From the NCBI RefSeq assembly GCF_029846115.1, contig NZ_JARVZZ010000001.1, forward strand, positions 3,534,001 to 3,598,000: a stretch of 64,000 bases of DNA, written 5' to 3'. The notes under the pieces were generated by a model, which was not told where the DNA came from, ran no database searches, and saw only the letters and a program-made list of their open reading frames with translations. Shown in pieces: positions 35,451 to 47,831 of the stretch. The stretch's first letter is position 1. The number at the start of each line of letters is the position of its first letter. Source of the stretch: Serratia marcescens. Its GTDB lineage: Bacteria > Pseudomonadota > Gammaproteobacteria > Enterobacterales > Enterobacteriaceae. The position numbers and the translations under genes were made by a program.

Positions 35451-36617
35451 ATGAACGCGTATTTCTCTTACGAGGCGGATTGGCTGAAGCAGCGCAACGC
35501 CTGGCACACCGCCGCAGAGATTTGGCAGCAGCCGGATCTGTGGGCCGCGCTGCACCGGCAATTGCAGGATCAACAGGCGCAGTGGCAGCCGTTCCTGGCG
35601 CCGCTGCTGGCCAATCCGCGCCTGCAAATCGTGCTGTGCGGCGCCGGCAGCTCGGCGTTCGCCGGCCGCGCCCTGGCACCCTGGCTGCGCGAACAAACCG
35701 GCCGCGACGTGGCGGCCTACGGCACCACCGATATTGTCGCCAACCCGCGGCAGTATCTCGATCCTGAGCGGCCGACGCTGCTGGTCTCCTTCGCCCGCTC
35801 GGGCAACAGCCCGGAAAGCGTGGCGACGGTGGAGCTGGCCGACCAACTGCTGCCGGAAAGCTACCACCTGATGCTGGTCTGCAACCCGGACAGCAAGCTG
35901 GCGCAGTATGCGCATCGGCGCGACAACGTCTGTTCGCTGGTGATGCCGCAAGGCTCCAACGATCAGAGCTTCGCCATGACCTCCAGCTTCAGCTGCATGA
36001 TGCTGAGCGCCGCGCTGCTGCTCGGCCCGCTTTCGCTCGAGGCCGCTCAGGCGCCGTTAAACGCCATGGTGCAGCGCTGCCGCGCGCTGCGCGAAACGCT
36101 GCAGCCACAGGTAAAGGCGCTGGCCGCCAGCGGTTTCCGCCGCTATATCACCCTCGGCGGCAGCTGCTTTACCGGCCTGGCGGAAGAGGCCTCGCTCAAG
36201 ATGCTGGAGCTGACCGCCGGGCGCATCGTTACGCGCTACGACTCGCCGCTCGGCCTGCGCCACGGTCCGAAATTCATGGTCGACGGCCAGACGTTGGTGG
36301 TGCTGATGTTCTCCCACGGCGACTATGCCCGCCAGTATGACCGCGATCTGTGGAACGAACTGCAGCGCGACGGGCTGGCGATGCAGTTGGTCGGTTTGAC
36401 CGGCGAACGCCAACCCCTGTCCGATGCCCTGCTGCATATGCACGACGCGGCTGACGATATCTGGCTGCTGTTCCCGTACCTGCTGTTCACCCAGATGCTG
36501 GCCTTCGAGAGTTCGCTGGCGCTGGGGTTGACCCCGGACAACCCTTGCCCGACCGGCGAGGTCAACCGGGTGGTGAAAGGCGTGACGATTTACCGTTTTC
36601 CTTCCCCAGAGCTGTAA
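35451..36617 (+). CDS. agaS: SIS-domain ketose-aldose isomerase/deaminase, AgaS-like
   Basis: 388 residues, equal to typical AgaS. Two SIS domains: VLCGAGSSAFAGRALAPWLRE with VSFARSGNSPESVATVELAD, and later YITLGGSCFTGLAEEASLKMLELTAG, RYDSPLGLRHGPKFMVDGQTL. AgaS deaminates and isomerises galactosamine-6-phosphate to tagatose-6-phosphate. It is 25 bases after agaR and 9 bases before the aldolase gene, giving a three-gene operon. This is the strongest single indicator that the cluster uses a galactosamine-type sugar. Confidence 0.9.
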   Translation: MNAYFSYEADWLKQRNAWHTAAEIWQQPDLWAALHRQLQDQQAQWQPFLAPLLANPRLQIVLCGAGSSAFAGRALAPWLREQTGRDVAAYGTTDIVANPRQYLDPERPTLLVSFARSGNSPESVATVELADQLLPESYHLMLVCNPDSKLAQYAHRRDNVCSLVMPQGSNDQSFAMTSSFSCMMLSAALLLGPLSLEAAQAPLNAMVQRCRALRETLQPQVKALAASGFRRYITLGGSCFTGLAEEASLKMLELTAGRIVTRYDSPLGLRHGPKFMVDGQTLVVLMFSHGDYARQYDRDLWNELQRDGLAMQLVGLTGERQPLSDALLHMHDAADDIWLLFPYLLFTQMLAFESSLALGLTPDNPCPTGEVNRVVKGVTIYRFPSPEL

Positions 36618-37481
<864 letters not shown>

Positions 37482-37788
37482 GCCCGCTCTCGCCCCCGGT
37501 TTCTGCGGCCGCACCACGGGGGCGAAAACATCCCGCCATGCCCTGCTTTCCTGAGAGAGCGATCACAGCCTTTTACCCTGCCCGCGCCGAAAACCATTAA
37601 CCGCTCTTCACTATGATCCAAATCATGGTTTTGCTCACCCTACCTCCCTATTATCAAATTCATTGGATGCAGGCAGTAGGAATTTTGCCCATTCGTTTTT
37701 ATTTCGCCAGGCGAAATAGCTTATTTGATGAAAACAAGCGTGCTTGTTTTTTAATTGGCAGTATTTTTCACTCTAAGAGGAACAGCGT
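37482..37788. other. 307-bp region between the aldolase and the pilin-like gene
   Basis: No credible gene. It contains a stem-loop right after the aldolase (CGCCCCCG/CGGGGGCG, 37491-37524), an ATGAT/ATCAT repeat near 37614-37627, and then the two palindromes listed separately before the pilin-like gene. A TATTAT near 37650 could be a -10 element. The second half is AT-rich. Confidence 0.5.
37700..37750. promoter_or_regulatory. two perfect inverted repeats before the pilin-like gene
   Basis: 37700-37718 is a 19-bp palindrome (TATTTCGCC-A-GGCGAAATA). 37731-37750 is AAAACAAGC-GT-GCTTGTTTT followed by TT. The second could be a small intrinsic terminator (8-bp stem, loop CGTG, T tail) or an operator. 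Either would attenuate or gate the gene starting at 37789. Confidence 0.55.
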
Positions 37789-38100
37789 ATGAACCATTAC
37801 TTAGCTGTATTAAGCGCATTGGTCATTCTGCCCTTCGCTCTGCAAGCAAAACCGCTTTCCGGCAGCCCGGTCTCCTCCGGTGTCGTGCGCTTCACCGGCG
37901 CCATTACCACCCCGGCCTGCACCATCACACATCAGGATGAACAGCTTATCTCCAACTGCTTCGGTAAAGTGACGGAATATCAGAACGGGTATATTTCCTC
38001 TTCGTTAAAAGCGATGCCAAAAGAATTAGTCTCTGCCGTCACTAGCGAAATAGTAAATAACGATCCCCATTTAAAGCGCGTGACCATCAGCTATAAGTGA
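37789..38100 (+). CDS. small secreted type 1 pilin-like protein
   Basis: 103 residues. Signal peptide MNHYLAVLSALVILPFALQA, then GVVRFTGAITTPACTI, the opening beta strand of chaperone-usher type 1 pilins with its first disulphide cysteine. A second cysteine follows only 13 residues later (SNCFGK), instead of about 40 as in normal pilins, and the protein is about 60 residues shorter than a pilin. No usher or chaperone gene is adjacent. AAGAGG precedes the start. It is either a truncated pilin remnant or a distinct small periplasmic family; the intact signal peptide and start favour a working gene. Confidence 0.75.
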   Translation: MNHYLAVLSALVILPFALQAKPLSGSPVSSGVVRFTGAITTPACTITHQDEQLISNCFGKVTEYQNGYISSSLKAMPKELVSAVTSEIVNNDPHLKRVTISYK

Positions 38101-38160
38101 CGCCAAAGCGTTAATGTCTGATGAAATAATAAACAAGACACAACTTGCCTTGGTGACTTA

Positions 38161-38181
38161 TAAATTTATTTTATAAATTTA
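38161..38181. other. AT-rich inverted repeat
   Basis: TAAATTTAT, loop TTT, ATAAATTTA, 60 bases after the pilin-like gene. It is followed by CCGGCT/AGCCGG at about 38198-38216. Possibly a terminator region. Confidence 0.4.
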
Positions 38182-38319
38182 ACGTGCAATGACTCCCCGG
38201 CTTACCCTGAGCCGGCTATTAGGGCAGCCCTGCGGTTGCCCATCAGCATGTCCGAAATCCGCCATCGCTTCCCCCGCTTTCATGCGATAATCGCCACACC
38301 AAACCGAGGAGTGATCCAG

Positions 38320-38844
38320 ATGCAGACTTTTTTGATTGATCGTACCGCCACGCCGGTGGGAGAACTGGTGCTGATTGCCGATGAACAGGGGCGCCTGCGG
38401 GCGATTGACTGGACCGATCACGAAGCGCGCCTGATGAAGCTGCTGAATACCCACTACCGCGCCGATCGCTTCACCCTGCGCGAGCAGCGCGATCCCAGCG
38501 GGCTGACCGACGCGATGCAACGCTATTTCGCCGGTGAACTGGGCATTATCGATCGGTTGCCGGTGATGACCGCCGGCACCGAGTTCCAACGCACCGTGTG
38601 GCAACAGCTGCGCCAAATCCCCTGCGGCGAGATCCTGACCTACGGCCAACTGGCGCAACGCATCGGTCGTCCGACCGCCTCGCGCGCAGTCGGCATGGCC
38701 AACGGTTCAAATCCGATCAGCATCGTGGTGCCCTGCCACCGGGTGATCGGTTCGCAGGGCGCGCTGACCGGCTATGCCGGCGGCGTACAGCGCAAGCAGT
38801 GGCTGCTGCAGCACGAAGGTTACCTACCGAAAAGTTTGCTGTAG
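38320..38844 (+). CDS. ogt: methylated-DNA-protein cysteine methyltransferase Ogt
   Basis: 174 residues from ATG 38320 (MQTFLIDRTATPVGELVL), which has GAGGAG upstream; the frame opens earlier without a site. The acceptor motif IVVPCHRVIGS carries the catalytic cysteine and the helix-turn-helix reads LTYGQLAQRIGRPTASRAVGMANGSNP. Ogt removes alkyl groups from O6-alkylguanine and O4-alkylthymine by suicide transfer. In E. coli it also lies just before fnr, as here. Confidence 0.93.
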   Translation: MQTFLIDRTATPVGELVLIADEQGRLRAIDWTDHEARLMKLLNTHYRADRFTLREQRDPSGLTDAMQRYFAGELGIIDRLPVMTAGTEFQRTVWQQLRQIPCGEILTYGQLAQRIGRPTASRAVGMANGSNPISIVVPCHRVIGSQGALTGYAGGVQRKQWLLQHEGYLPKSLL

Positions 38845-39091
38845 CCGCGGCGATGAGCTCATCCAGCGCCATTGTTTGGCGCTGCTTAATAAAGCACGTT
38901 GCTCTACGCCGCGCTCGTGCCCGCTTTGGCACTATCAATAACCTGTGTGAATAAAACGCATAAGTCACAAATAATACTCATAACTTCAGTCCGATACAGA
39001 ATAATCGGCGGCATGTGTGCGCAAAATTCGCACACAATACCCCTATTCATGCTAATGCCACCCTTATCAGCTGCAGCAAAAGATGTTAAAA

Positions 39092-39105
39092 TTGACTCAT
39101 ATCAA
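39092..39105. promoter_or_regulatory. FNR box in the fnr promoter
   Basis: TTGAC-TCAT-ATCAA matches TTGAT-N4-ATCAA at nine of ten positions, 21 bases before the fnr start codon. FNR is autoregulated in E. coli through a site in a similar place. Confidence 0.8.
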
Positions 39106-39125
39106 TTATTGAATGAGCGTAATCT

Positions 39126-39890
39126 ATGATCCCGGAAAAACGCGTGATTCGTCGTATCCAGTCTGGTGGTTGTGCGATCCATTGCCAGGACTGCAGCATC
39201 AGCCAGCTGTGCATTCCTTTCACCCTTAATGCCCACGAGCTGGACCAGCTCGACAACATTATCGAGAGGAAAAAGCCCATCCAGAAAGGCCAGACCCTGT
39301 TCAAGGCCGGCGACGAGCTGAAGTCGCTGTACGCGATCCGTTCCGGGACCATCAAAAGCTACACCATCACCGAGCAAGGCGACGAGCAGATCACTGGCTT
39401 CCACCTGGCGGGCGATCTGGTGGGCTTCGACGCCATCGGCGGCCTGAAGCACCCGAGCTTCGCTCAGGCGCTGGAAACCTCGATGGTGTGCGAGATCCCG
39501 TTCGAAACCCTCGATGACCTGTCCGGCAAAATGCCTAATCTGCGTCAGCAGATCATGCGGCTGATGAGCGGCGAGATCAAAGGCGACCAGGACATGATCC
39601 TGCTGCTGTCGAAGAAAAACGCCGAAGAGCGCCTGGCGGCGTTCGTTTACAACCTGTCGCGCCGCTTTGCGGAGCGTGGCTTCTCGCCGCGCGAGTTCCG
39701 GTTGACCATGACCCGCGGCGACATCGGCAACTACCTCGGCCTGACGGTGGAAACCATCAGCCGCCTGCTGGGCCGCTTCCAGAAAAGCGAAATCCTCAGC
39801 GTGAAAGGCAAATACATCACCATCGAAAACGCCGACGCCCTGTCGGTGCTGGCCGGTACGCCACGCATCAACGTGACCGTCAACGCCTGA
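39126..39890 (+). CDS. fnr: FNR, oxygen-sensing global regulator
   Basis: 254 residues, nearly identical in layout to E. coli FNR. The [4Fe-4S] ligands are conserved (Cys16, Cys20, Cys23, Cys29 in [16 protein letters not shown], plus a cysteine in SMVCEIPFE). The Crp-type sensor core follows, then the helix-turn-helix [23 protein letters not shown]. It activates anaerobic respiration genes when oxygen is absent. The C-terminal residues after [18 protein letters not shown] differ from E. coli. It lies between ogt and uspE as in E. coli. Confidence 0.98.
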   Translation: MIPEKRVIRRIQSGGCAIHCQDCSISQLCIPFTLNAHELDQLDNIIERKKPIQKGQTLFKAGDELKSLYAIRSGTIKSYTITEQGDEQITGFHLAGDLVGFDAIGGLKHPSFAQALETSMVCEIPFETLDDLSGKMPNLRQQIMRLMSGEIKGDQDMILLLSKKNAEERLAAFVYNLSRRFAERGFSPREFRLTMTRGDIGNYLGLTVETISRLLGRFQKSEILSVKGKYITIENADALSVLAGTPRINVTVNA

Positions 39891-39896
39891 TTCCCC

Positions 39897-39934
39897 TGCC
39901 GGATCAACATTTCACCGAAATTGTTGATCCGGCA
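39897..39934. terminator. strong hairpin after fnr
   Basis: TGCCGGATCAACA and TGTTGATCCGGCA (13-bp perfect arms) with an inner TTTC/GAAA helix. It is followed by CGCTTCTG and a TGTTGTTGTT tract instead of pure T, so termination efficiency is uncertain. Confidence 0.65.
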
Positions 39935-40016
39935 CGCTTCTGTTGTTGTTCTGTTTTTCAATGTTGGGTTACTCTGTAAATTAACAGACTGTTGATTTCA
40001 GCTGTAAGGAGGCCCT

Positions 40017-40979
40017 ATGGCGAAGTATCAGAATCTTCTGGTGGCTATTGACCCCAATCAGGACGATCAGCCGGCATTGCGCCGCGCCGTGTACCTGGTG
40101 AAACGGAACGGCGGGCGCATCAAAGCCTTCCTGCCCATTTATGACTTCTCTTACGAAATGACGACCCTGCTCTCCCCGGACGAAAGAACGGCGATGCGGC
40201 AAGGTGTGATCAGCCAACGCGCCGCCTGGATCAACGAGCAGTGCCGCTTCTATCTCAACGACGGCGTGCCGATCGAAATCAAAGTGGTCTGGCATAACCG
40301 CCCCTTCGAAGCCATCATTCAGGAAGTGCTTTCAGGCCAGCATGACCTGCTGCTGAAAATGGCGCACCAGCACGATCGGCTGGAATCGGTGATCTTCACC
40401 CCCACCGACTGGCACCTGCTGCGCAAATGCCCTTGCCCGGTGTGGATGGTAAAAGACCAGCCCTGGCCGGAAGGCGGAAAAGCGCTGGTGGCGGTCAATC
40501 TGGCCAGCGAAGAACCCTATCACGACCCGCTCAATATCAAACTGGTGCAAGAAACCGTCGAACTGGCGGAAAACGTCAACCAGACCGAGGTTCACCTGGT
40601 TGGCGCCTATCCTGTCACCCCGATCAACATCGCCATCGAGCTACCCGATTTCGATCCGAGCGTCTACAACGACGCCATCCGCGGCCAGCATCTGATCGCC
40701 ATGAAGGCGCTGCGGCAGAAATTCTGCATTAAGGAAGAGTTCACCCACGTGGAAAAAGGCCTGCCGGAAGAGGTGATCCCCGATCTGGCCGAACACCTGC
40801 AGGCCGGCGTGGTGGTTCTGGGCACCCTGGGCCGCACCGGCATTTCGGCGGCCTTTATCGGCAACACCGCGGAACATGTGATCGACCATCTGAAATGCGA
40901 TCTGCTGGTGATTAAGCCGGAGAACTTCAACTGCCCGATCGAGGCGGATGAAGACGATGAGCACGACGACGAAGATTAA
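40017..40979 (+). CDS. uspE: universal stress protein UspE
   Basis: 320 residues, tandem Usp domains (about 1-155 and 160-300). It matches E. coli UspE through [47 protein letters not shown] and [27 protein letters not shown], the last with the nucleotide-binding G-x2-G-x9-G(S/T) style loop. It responds to stationary phase and DNA damage and affects motility and adhesion. AAGGAGG precedes the start. The acidic tail [10 protein letters not shown] is normal. It sits directly after fnr as in E. coli. Confidence 0.95.
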   Translation: MAKYQNLLVAIDPNQDDQPALRRAVYLVKRNGGRIKAFLPIYDFSYEMTTLLSPDERTAMRQGVISQRAAWINEQCRFYLNDGVPIEIKVVWHNRPFEAIIQEVLSGQHDLLLKMAHQHDRLESVIFTPTDWHLLRKCPCPVWMVKDQPWPEGGKALVAVNLASEEPYHDPLNIKLVQETVELAENVNQTEVHLVGAYPVTPINIAIELPDFDPSVYNDAIRGQHLIAMKALRQKFCIKEEFTHVEKGLPEEVIPDLAEHLQAGVVVLGTLGRTGISAAFIGNTAEHVIDHLKCDLLVIKPENFNCPIEADEDDEHDDED

Positions 40980-40990
40980 CCCTCGCGCAT

Positions 40991-41026
40991 AAAAAAACGG
41001 GCCGCTAATAAGCGGCCCGTTTTTTT
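40991..41026. terminator. bidirectional intrinsic terminator
   Basis: A run, ACGGGCCGCT, loop AATA, AGCGGCCCGT, T run. It serves both the rightward uspE and the leftward pntAB transcripts. Confidence 0.92.
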
Positions 41027-41036
41027 GGTTGCTCAA

Positions 41037-42431
41037 CTACTTCTGCAATGCCCGCAGAATCGCTTCCACGCTGTCTTTGGCGTCGCCGAACAGCATCTGG
41101 GTGTTCTCCTTGAAGAACAGCGGGTTCTGCACGCCGGCGTAGCCGGTGTTCATCGAGCGTTTAAACGCGATCACGTTCTGCGCCTTCCACACTTCCAATA
41201 CCGGCATGCCGGCGATCGGGCTGCGCGGATCTTCCAGCGCCGCCGGGTTCACCGTGTCGTTGGCGCCAATCACCAGCACGGTGTCGGTATCCGGGAAATC
41301 TTCGTTGATTTCATCCATCTCCAGCACCACGTCGTACGGCACCTTCGCCTCCGCCAGCAGCACGTTCATGTGGCCCGGCAAACGCCCCGCGACCGGGTGA
41401 ATGCCGAAGCGCACCTTCACGCCGCGCGCCCGCAGTTTCTCGGTGATTTCCGCCACCGGATATTGCGCCTGCGCCACCGCCATGCCGTAACCCGGGGTGA
41501 TGATCACCGAGGTGGAGTTCTTCAGCTGCTCGGCCACCTCTTCCGCCGTGGTTTCACGGTATTCGCCCATCTCTTCGGCGTCGCCGGTGGACGAACCGTC
41601 ACTGCCGAAACCGCCGGCGATCACGCTGATAAACGAGCGGTTCATCGCCTTGCACATGATGTAAGACAGGATCGCACCCGAAGAGCCCACCAGCGCGCCG
41701 GTGACGATCAGCAGATCGTTGCTCAGCATGAAGCCCGCCGCGGCCGCCGCCCACCCCGAATAGGAGTTGAGCATCGACACCACCACCGGCATGTCCGCGC
41801 CGCCGATCGAGGCCACCAGATGCCAGCCGAACGCCAGTGCGATCGCCGTCATCAGCAGCAGCGTCACCACCTGCCAGCCCACGCTGTCGGTACGCACGAA
41901 CGCCACCAGCAGCAGGAACGAGATCACCAGCGCCGCCAAATTCAGCTTGTGGCGGTTCGGCAGCATCAGCGGCTTGGAAGAGATGATGCCGCGCAGCTTG
42001 CCGAAGGCGACGATCGAGCCGGTGAAGGTCACCGCACCGATAAAGATGCCGAGGAACACTTCGGTCAGATGGATATTCGCCATCACCGGCTCCATCGGTG
42101 CGCCGTGATCCAGGTAGCTGTTGAAGCCGACCAGCACCGCGGCCAGGCCAACGAAGCTGTGCAGCACCGCCACCAGTTCCGGCATTTCGGTCATCTCGAC
42201 CTTCTTGGCCAGATAGACGCCGATCGAGCCGCCGATGATCATGGCGATGATGATCCAGCCGACGTTGCCGGAATCCGGCCCCAGAATGGTGGCGATCAGC
42301 GCGATCGCCATACCGGCGACGCCGAACAGGTTGCCCTGCTTCGACGTTTCATGGCGCGACAGGCCCGCCAGGCTGAAAATAAACAAAATAGCGGCAACAA
42401 TGTATGCAGCTGTAACCAATCCTCCAGACAT
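41037..42431 (-). CDS. pntB: proton-translocating NAD(P) transhydrogenase subunit beta
   Basis: 464 residues, about nine membrane helices in the N-terminal half and the NADP-binding domain III at the C-terminus ([59 protein letters not shown]). It matches E. coli PntB along its length. With PntA it uses the proton gradient to make NADPH from NADH. It starts 10 bases after pntA. Confidence 0.97.
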   Translation of the reverse strand: MSGGLVTAAYIVAAILFIFSLAGLSRHETSKQGNLFGVAGMAIALIATILGPDSGNVGWIIIAMIIGGSIGVYLAKKVEMTEMPELVAVLHSFVGLAAVLVGFNSYLDHGAPMEPVMANIHLTEVFLGIFIGAVTFTGSIVAFGKLRGIISSKPLMLPNRHKLNLAALVISFLLLVAFVRTDSVGWQVVTLLLMTAIALAFGWHLVASIGGADMPVVVSMLNSYSGWAAAAAGFMLSNDLLIVTGALVGSSGAILSYIMCKAMNRSFISVIAGGFGSDGSSTGDAEEMGEYRETTAEEVAEQLKNSTSVIITPGYGMAVAQAQYPVAEITEKLRARGVKVRFGIHPVAGRLPGHMNVLLAEAKVPYDVVLEMDEINEDFPDTDTVLVIGANDTVNPAALEDPRSPIAGMPVLEVWKAQNVIAFKRSMNTGYAGVQNPLFFKENTQMLFGDAKDSVEAILRALQK

Positions 42432-42441
42432 TTGTTACCCC

Positions 42442-44508
<2,067 letters not shown>

Positions 44509-45459
44509 ATGAAGCTGAAGACCACGATCATCGCGTCAGCCTTGTTATCACTCACCGCGCTGTCTGCTCATGCGGCGCAAGAGTTAACTCCTGAGAAAGC
44601 AGCGGCGCTGAAGCCGTTTGATCGCATCACGATTACCGGCCGCTTCAATGCCATCAATGAAGCCGTCGACGCCGTATCCCGCCGTGCAGACAAACTGGGT
44701 GCCGATTCCTTCTATATCCAGGACAGCAACAACAGCAACAACGGCGGCAACTGGCGCGTCACCGCAGACCTTTATCATAAAGATGCGCCAGAAGTGAGCA
44801 AAACACCAAAATACCGCGTATTTAACGGCGTGAACGAACTGCCTAAAGAGGAAGCCTATCTGCTGGAGCCTTACGATACCGTGAGCGTCAGCGGTTTCTA
44901 CCGCAGCCAGCCGGACATCAACGACGCCATCTCCAAAGAAGCGAAGAAAAAAGGCGCGGCCTCGTTCTTCATCGTGCGCCAGGTTGACGCCAACTCCGGC
45001 GGCAACCAGTTCGTTACCGCCTACATCTATAAGGCCGATGCGCCAAAACGCCGCGTGCAGAGCCCGGATGCCATTCCGGCCGATTCTGACGCCGGCCGCG
45101 CCGCACTGGCCGCCGGCGGTGCCGCTGCAGCAAAAGTCGAAATTCCTGGCGTCGCGTCTTCCGGTTCGCCAAGCCGCGAAGTGGGCCGTTTCTTCGAAAC
45201 CCAGTCCTCTACCGGCCAGCGCTATACCGTCACGCTGCCTAACGGCACCAAAATCCAGGAAGTGAACAACGTGACCGCCGCGCAGATGGTGCCGTTCGAT
45301 TCCGTCACCTTCACCGGCCACTTCAACAGTATGACCGACGTGTCCACCGAAGTGGCGAAACGCGCGGCCGAGAAAGGCGCCAAGTACTATCACGTCACTC
45401 GCCAATGGCAGAACAAGAGCGGCGGCAACCTGACCGTCAGCGCCGATCTGTTCAAATAA
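44509..45459 (+). CDS. ydgH: YdgH, triple DUF1471 (YhcN/BhsA-like) periplasmic protein
   Basis: 316 residues (E. coli about 314). Signal peptide ends at LSAHA-AQEL. Three repeats follow, each with a phrase like TPxGRFNAxxxAVDAVSRRADKLGADSFYI, FYRSQPDINDAISKEAKKKGAASFFIV and FNSMTDVSTEVAKRAAEKGAKYYHVT. This is the DUF1471 unit seen three times, as in E. coli YdgH. The family includes small stress proteins of the envelope such as BhsA; the role of YdgH is unclear, with links to envelope and secretion phenotypes in Enterobacteriaceae. Confidence 0.93.
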   Translation: MKLKTTIIASALLSLTALSAHAAQELTPEKAAALKPFDRITITGRFNAINEAVDAVSRRADKLGADSFYIQDSNNSNNGGNWRVTADLYHKDAPEVSKTPKYRVFNGVNELPKEEAYLLEPYDTVSVSGFYRSQPDINDAISKEAKKKGAASFFIVRQVDANSGGNQFVTAYIYKADAPKRRVQSPDAIPADSDAGRAALAAGGAAAAKVEIPGVASSGSPSREVGRFFETQSSTGQRYTVTLPNGTKIQEVNNVTAAQMVPFDSVTFTGHFNSMTDVSTEVAKRAAEKGAKYYHVTRQWQNKSGGNLTVSADLFK

Positions 45460-45481
45460 AACCCGCTTTTCGGTTTACCAT

Positions 45482-45508
45482 CGGGCAGCCCTTGAGCTGC
45501 CCGTTTTT
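45482..45508 (+). terminator. intrinsic terminator of ydgH
   Basis: CGGGCAGC, loop CCTTGA, GCTGCCCG, followed by five T. It lies 22 bases after the ydgH stop. Confidence 0.9.
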
Positions 45509-45703
45509 ATTGCCATTCTTTTCACCACTCGTTGAATAGTTTTTTGTAAATTCCGCATATTCAATCATTGCATCTCTAAGCATCCCTCCGTAGAATTTGC
45601 GCCAATTTTTAGGGCTATTGTCTATTCGCGCAGTGGTTGTTAATACATTGTTGCCGCCAAGCAGTTCCCTTCCAGTTGTTTATTCTGCTTTCAGGATCCG
45701 TCA

Positions 45704-47095
45704 TTGGAAAAAAAACTCGGTCTTACCGCGCTAACCGCTTTGGTGCTCAGCTCAATGCTGGGCGCCGGCGTGTTCAGTCTGCCGCAAAACATGGCGCAGG
45801 TCGCCAGCCCCGCCGCGCTGCTGCTGGGTTGGGGGATCACTGGCGTCGGCATTCTGTTTTTGGCGTTCGCCATGCTGTTGCTTACGCGTTTGCGTCCGGA
45901 TCTGGACGGTGGCATCTTCACCTACGCCAAAGAAGGGTTCGGCGAGCTGATGGGCTTCTGCTCCGCCTGGGGTTACTGGCTGTGCGCCGTGATCGCCAAC
46001 GTCTCGTATCTGGTGATCGTGTTCGCGGCGCTGAGTATTTTCACCGATCGCGGCGGCAACGTTATTCTCGGTGACGGCAATACCTGGCAGGCGCTGATCG
46101 CCGAATCCGCCCTGCTGTGGATCGTGCATGCGCTGGTGCTGCGCGGCGTGCAAACTGCCGCCAGCATCAATCTGGCGGCCACCCTCGCCAAGCTGCTTCC
46201 ATTGGGAATGTTCGCCGTTCTGGCGGCGATCGCCTTTAAAATGGACGTATTCACGCTGGATTTCAAAGGTATCGCCCTCGGCAAGCCGGTGTGGGAACAG
46301 GTCAAGGACACCATGCTGATCACCCTGTGGGTGTTTATCGGCGTGGAAGGCGCCGTGGTAGTTTCCGCCCGCGCCCGCAATAAGAAAGACGTAGGCCGCG
46401 CCACCATGCTGGCGGTGCTGTCGGCGCTGGCGGTGTATCTGATGGTCACGCTGCTGTCGCTGGGCGTGGTGCCGCGCAGCGAACTGGCCGACATGCGCAA
46501 CCCGTCGATGGCGGTACTGATGGTGGAACTGATCGGCCCGTGGGGGGACGTGATCATTGCCGCCGGCCTGATCATTTCCGTGTGCGGCGCCTACCTGAGC
46601 TGGACCATCATGGCGGCGGAAGTGCCGCTGCTGGCCGCGCAGCACGGCGCGTTTCCGCGCGTGTTCGGCAAGCAGAACCGCCATCACGCCCCGTCCTCTT
46701 CGCTGTGGCTGACCAACATCGCGGTGCAGCTGGCGCTGGTGCTGATCTGGCTGACCGGCAGCAACTACAACTCGCTGTTGACCATCGCTTCAGAAATGAT
46801 CCTGGTGCCTTACTTCCTGGTCGGCGCGTTTCTGTTCAAGGTGGCTTATCGCCGCCGCGACAAGCGCCTGATCTTCGCCGCGACCGGTGCCTGCGTCTAT
46901 GGTTTGTGGCTGTTGTACGCGTCCGGGCTGATGCACCTGCTGATGTCAGTGCTGCTGTATGCGCCAGGGCTATTGGTGTTCATGTATGCCCGTCGCGGCC
47001 ATCGGGATATCAATCTGCTCAACCGCCTGGAAAAGAGCAGCATCTTCTTGCTGCTGGTGGCCACGCTGCCTGCCGGCTGGTTTATGCTGCACTAA
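45704..47095 (+). CDS. ydgI: YdgI, basic amino acid/polyamine antiporter (APA family)
   Basis: 463 residues beginning at TTG 45704 (MEKKLGLTALTAL), with AGGA 7 bases before; the N-terminus matches E. coli YdgI exactly in phase, so the TTG is accepted. It has twelve hydrophobic helices, with SSMLGAGVFSLPQNMAQVASPAALL (APA signature), LITLWVFIGVEGAVVVSARARNKKDVG and NYNSLLTIASEMILVPYFLVGAFL. It is likely an arginine/ornithine-type exchanger (ArcD-like). The substrate is not shown by the sequence. Confidence 0.92.
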   Translation: MEKKLGLTALTALVLSSMLGAGVFSLPQNMAQVASPAALLLGWGITGVGILFLAFAMLLLTRLRPDLDGGIFTYAKEGFGELMGFCSAWGYWLCAVIANVSYLVIVFAALSIFTDRGGNVILGDGNTWQALIAESALLWIVHALVLRGVQTAASINLAATLAKLLPLGMFAVLAAIAFKMDVFTLDFKGIALGKPVWEQVKDTMLITLWVFIGVEGAVVVSARARNKKDVGRATMLAVLSALAVYLMVTLLSLGVVPRSELADMRNPSMAVLMVELIGPWGDVIIAAGLIISVCGAYLSWTIMAAEVPLLAAQHGAFPRVFGKQNRHHAPSSSLWLTNIAVQLALVLIWLTGSNYNSLLTIASEMILVPYFLVGAFLFKVAYRRRDKRLIFAATGACVYGLWLLYASGLMHLLMSVLLYAPGLLVFMYARRGHRDINLLNRLEKSSIFLLLVATLPAGWFMLH

Positions 47096-47192
47096 CATCG
47101 CCTGCCAATGCGGCTGCCCGTCAGCCGCATTTCGCTTCCCCTCTTTCCACTTTTTACCTCTCTCCCCGCTGTTGATCGGTCAATTTCCACGC

Positions 47193-47225
47193 TTGCGATC
47201 TTAAATGCAATTAATTATCATTATC
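47193..47225 (+). promoter_or_regulatory. promoter overlapped by a Fur box
   Basis: -35 TTGCGA (47193), 17 bp, -10 TATCAT (47216). The stretch 47207-47225, read on the minus strand, matches the 19-bp Fur consensus at 15 of 19 positions. The box covers the -10 element, a place where iron-loaded Fur would block transcription of the two genes following. Confidence 0.7.
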
Positions 47226-47312
47226 ATCTAAGTATTAACGGTAAGACGCGAGTGCCCCTGGCGAAAAGCGTCAGGTGGCGGATGAAGACTGGCTGAAAAT
47301 GGAAGGCATTTC

Positions 47313-47798
47313 ATGGCTGAGAAACTGCTGCACGCATTACCCTTGTTTGCCGCCTGGGAAGCGTTGATCGCCGAGGGCAACACGGAATTCAATCAGCGGC
47401 GCGATCGCCTGGCAATGACGCACTATCAGCAGGCGCTGGATGTCGCTCAGGCGATCCTCGCCGAGAAACCCTGGCTGAATGCGGACTATGCCGCCAGATT
47501 TGAAGCACTGAATATTTTCGAGTCTGCCCTTGCCGCGCTGATCGTCACGTTCAACAACATGACCCATCTGCGCCTGCGGCAAAAGCCCCTGCGCGGCGTT
47601 GAGCCGCACGTGCATCAGGCCCGGCTCGCCATCGAGCAGGTGATGGACGATACCTCGCTGTGCGAACAGATGCAGCAGGTCGCCGAACGGCACCTGCTGC
47701 GTTTCCGAATAGAGACGCTGCAGGTGCTGCGCGAGCACCGGCTGCCGGAAACCAGCGTCTGCGCACCCTCGGCAAACCATTCCGCCACCGTGCATTAA
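47313..47798 (+). CDS. uncharacterised TPR-like helical protein (possibly DUF2753 type)
   Basis: 161 residues, all helical in appearance. The N-terminal WEALIAEGNTEFNQRRDRLAMTHYQQALDVAQAIL looks like a tetratricopeptide-type helix pair, and the C-terminus is C/H-rich (CAPSANHSATVH). No signal peptide, no catalytic motif. It may belong to DUF2753, which I recall only loosely. It follows a Fur-box promoter by about 90 bases and precedes a PNPOx-like gene by 33 bases, so an iron-starvation role is inferred from the promoter. Confidence 0.75.
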   Translation: MAEKLLHALPLFAAWEALIAEGNTEFNQRRDRLAMTHYQQALDVAQAILAEKPWLNADYAARFEALNIFESALAALIVTFNNMTHLRLRQKPLRGVEPHVHQARLAIEQVMDDTSLCEQMQQVAERHLLRFRIETLQVLREHRLPETSVCAPSANHSATVH

Positions 47799-47831
47799 CA
47801 ACGACACCACGACCTGAGGGACAATCTGCCA

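Noticed and set aside
39001..39060. CRISPR-like or repeat array in the ogt-fnr gap
   Set aside because: Only an isolated short repeat of gtgtgcg type; no repeat-spacer periodicity.
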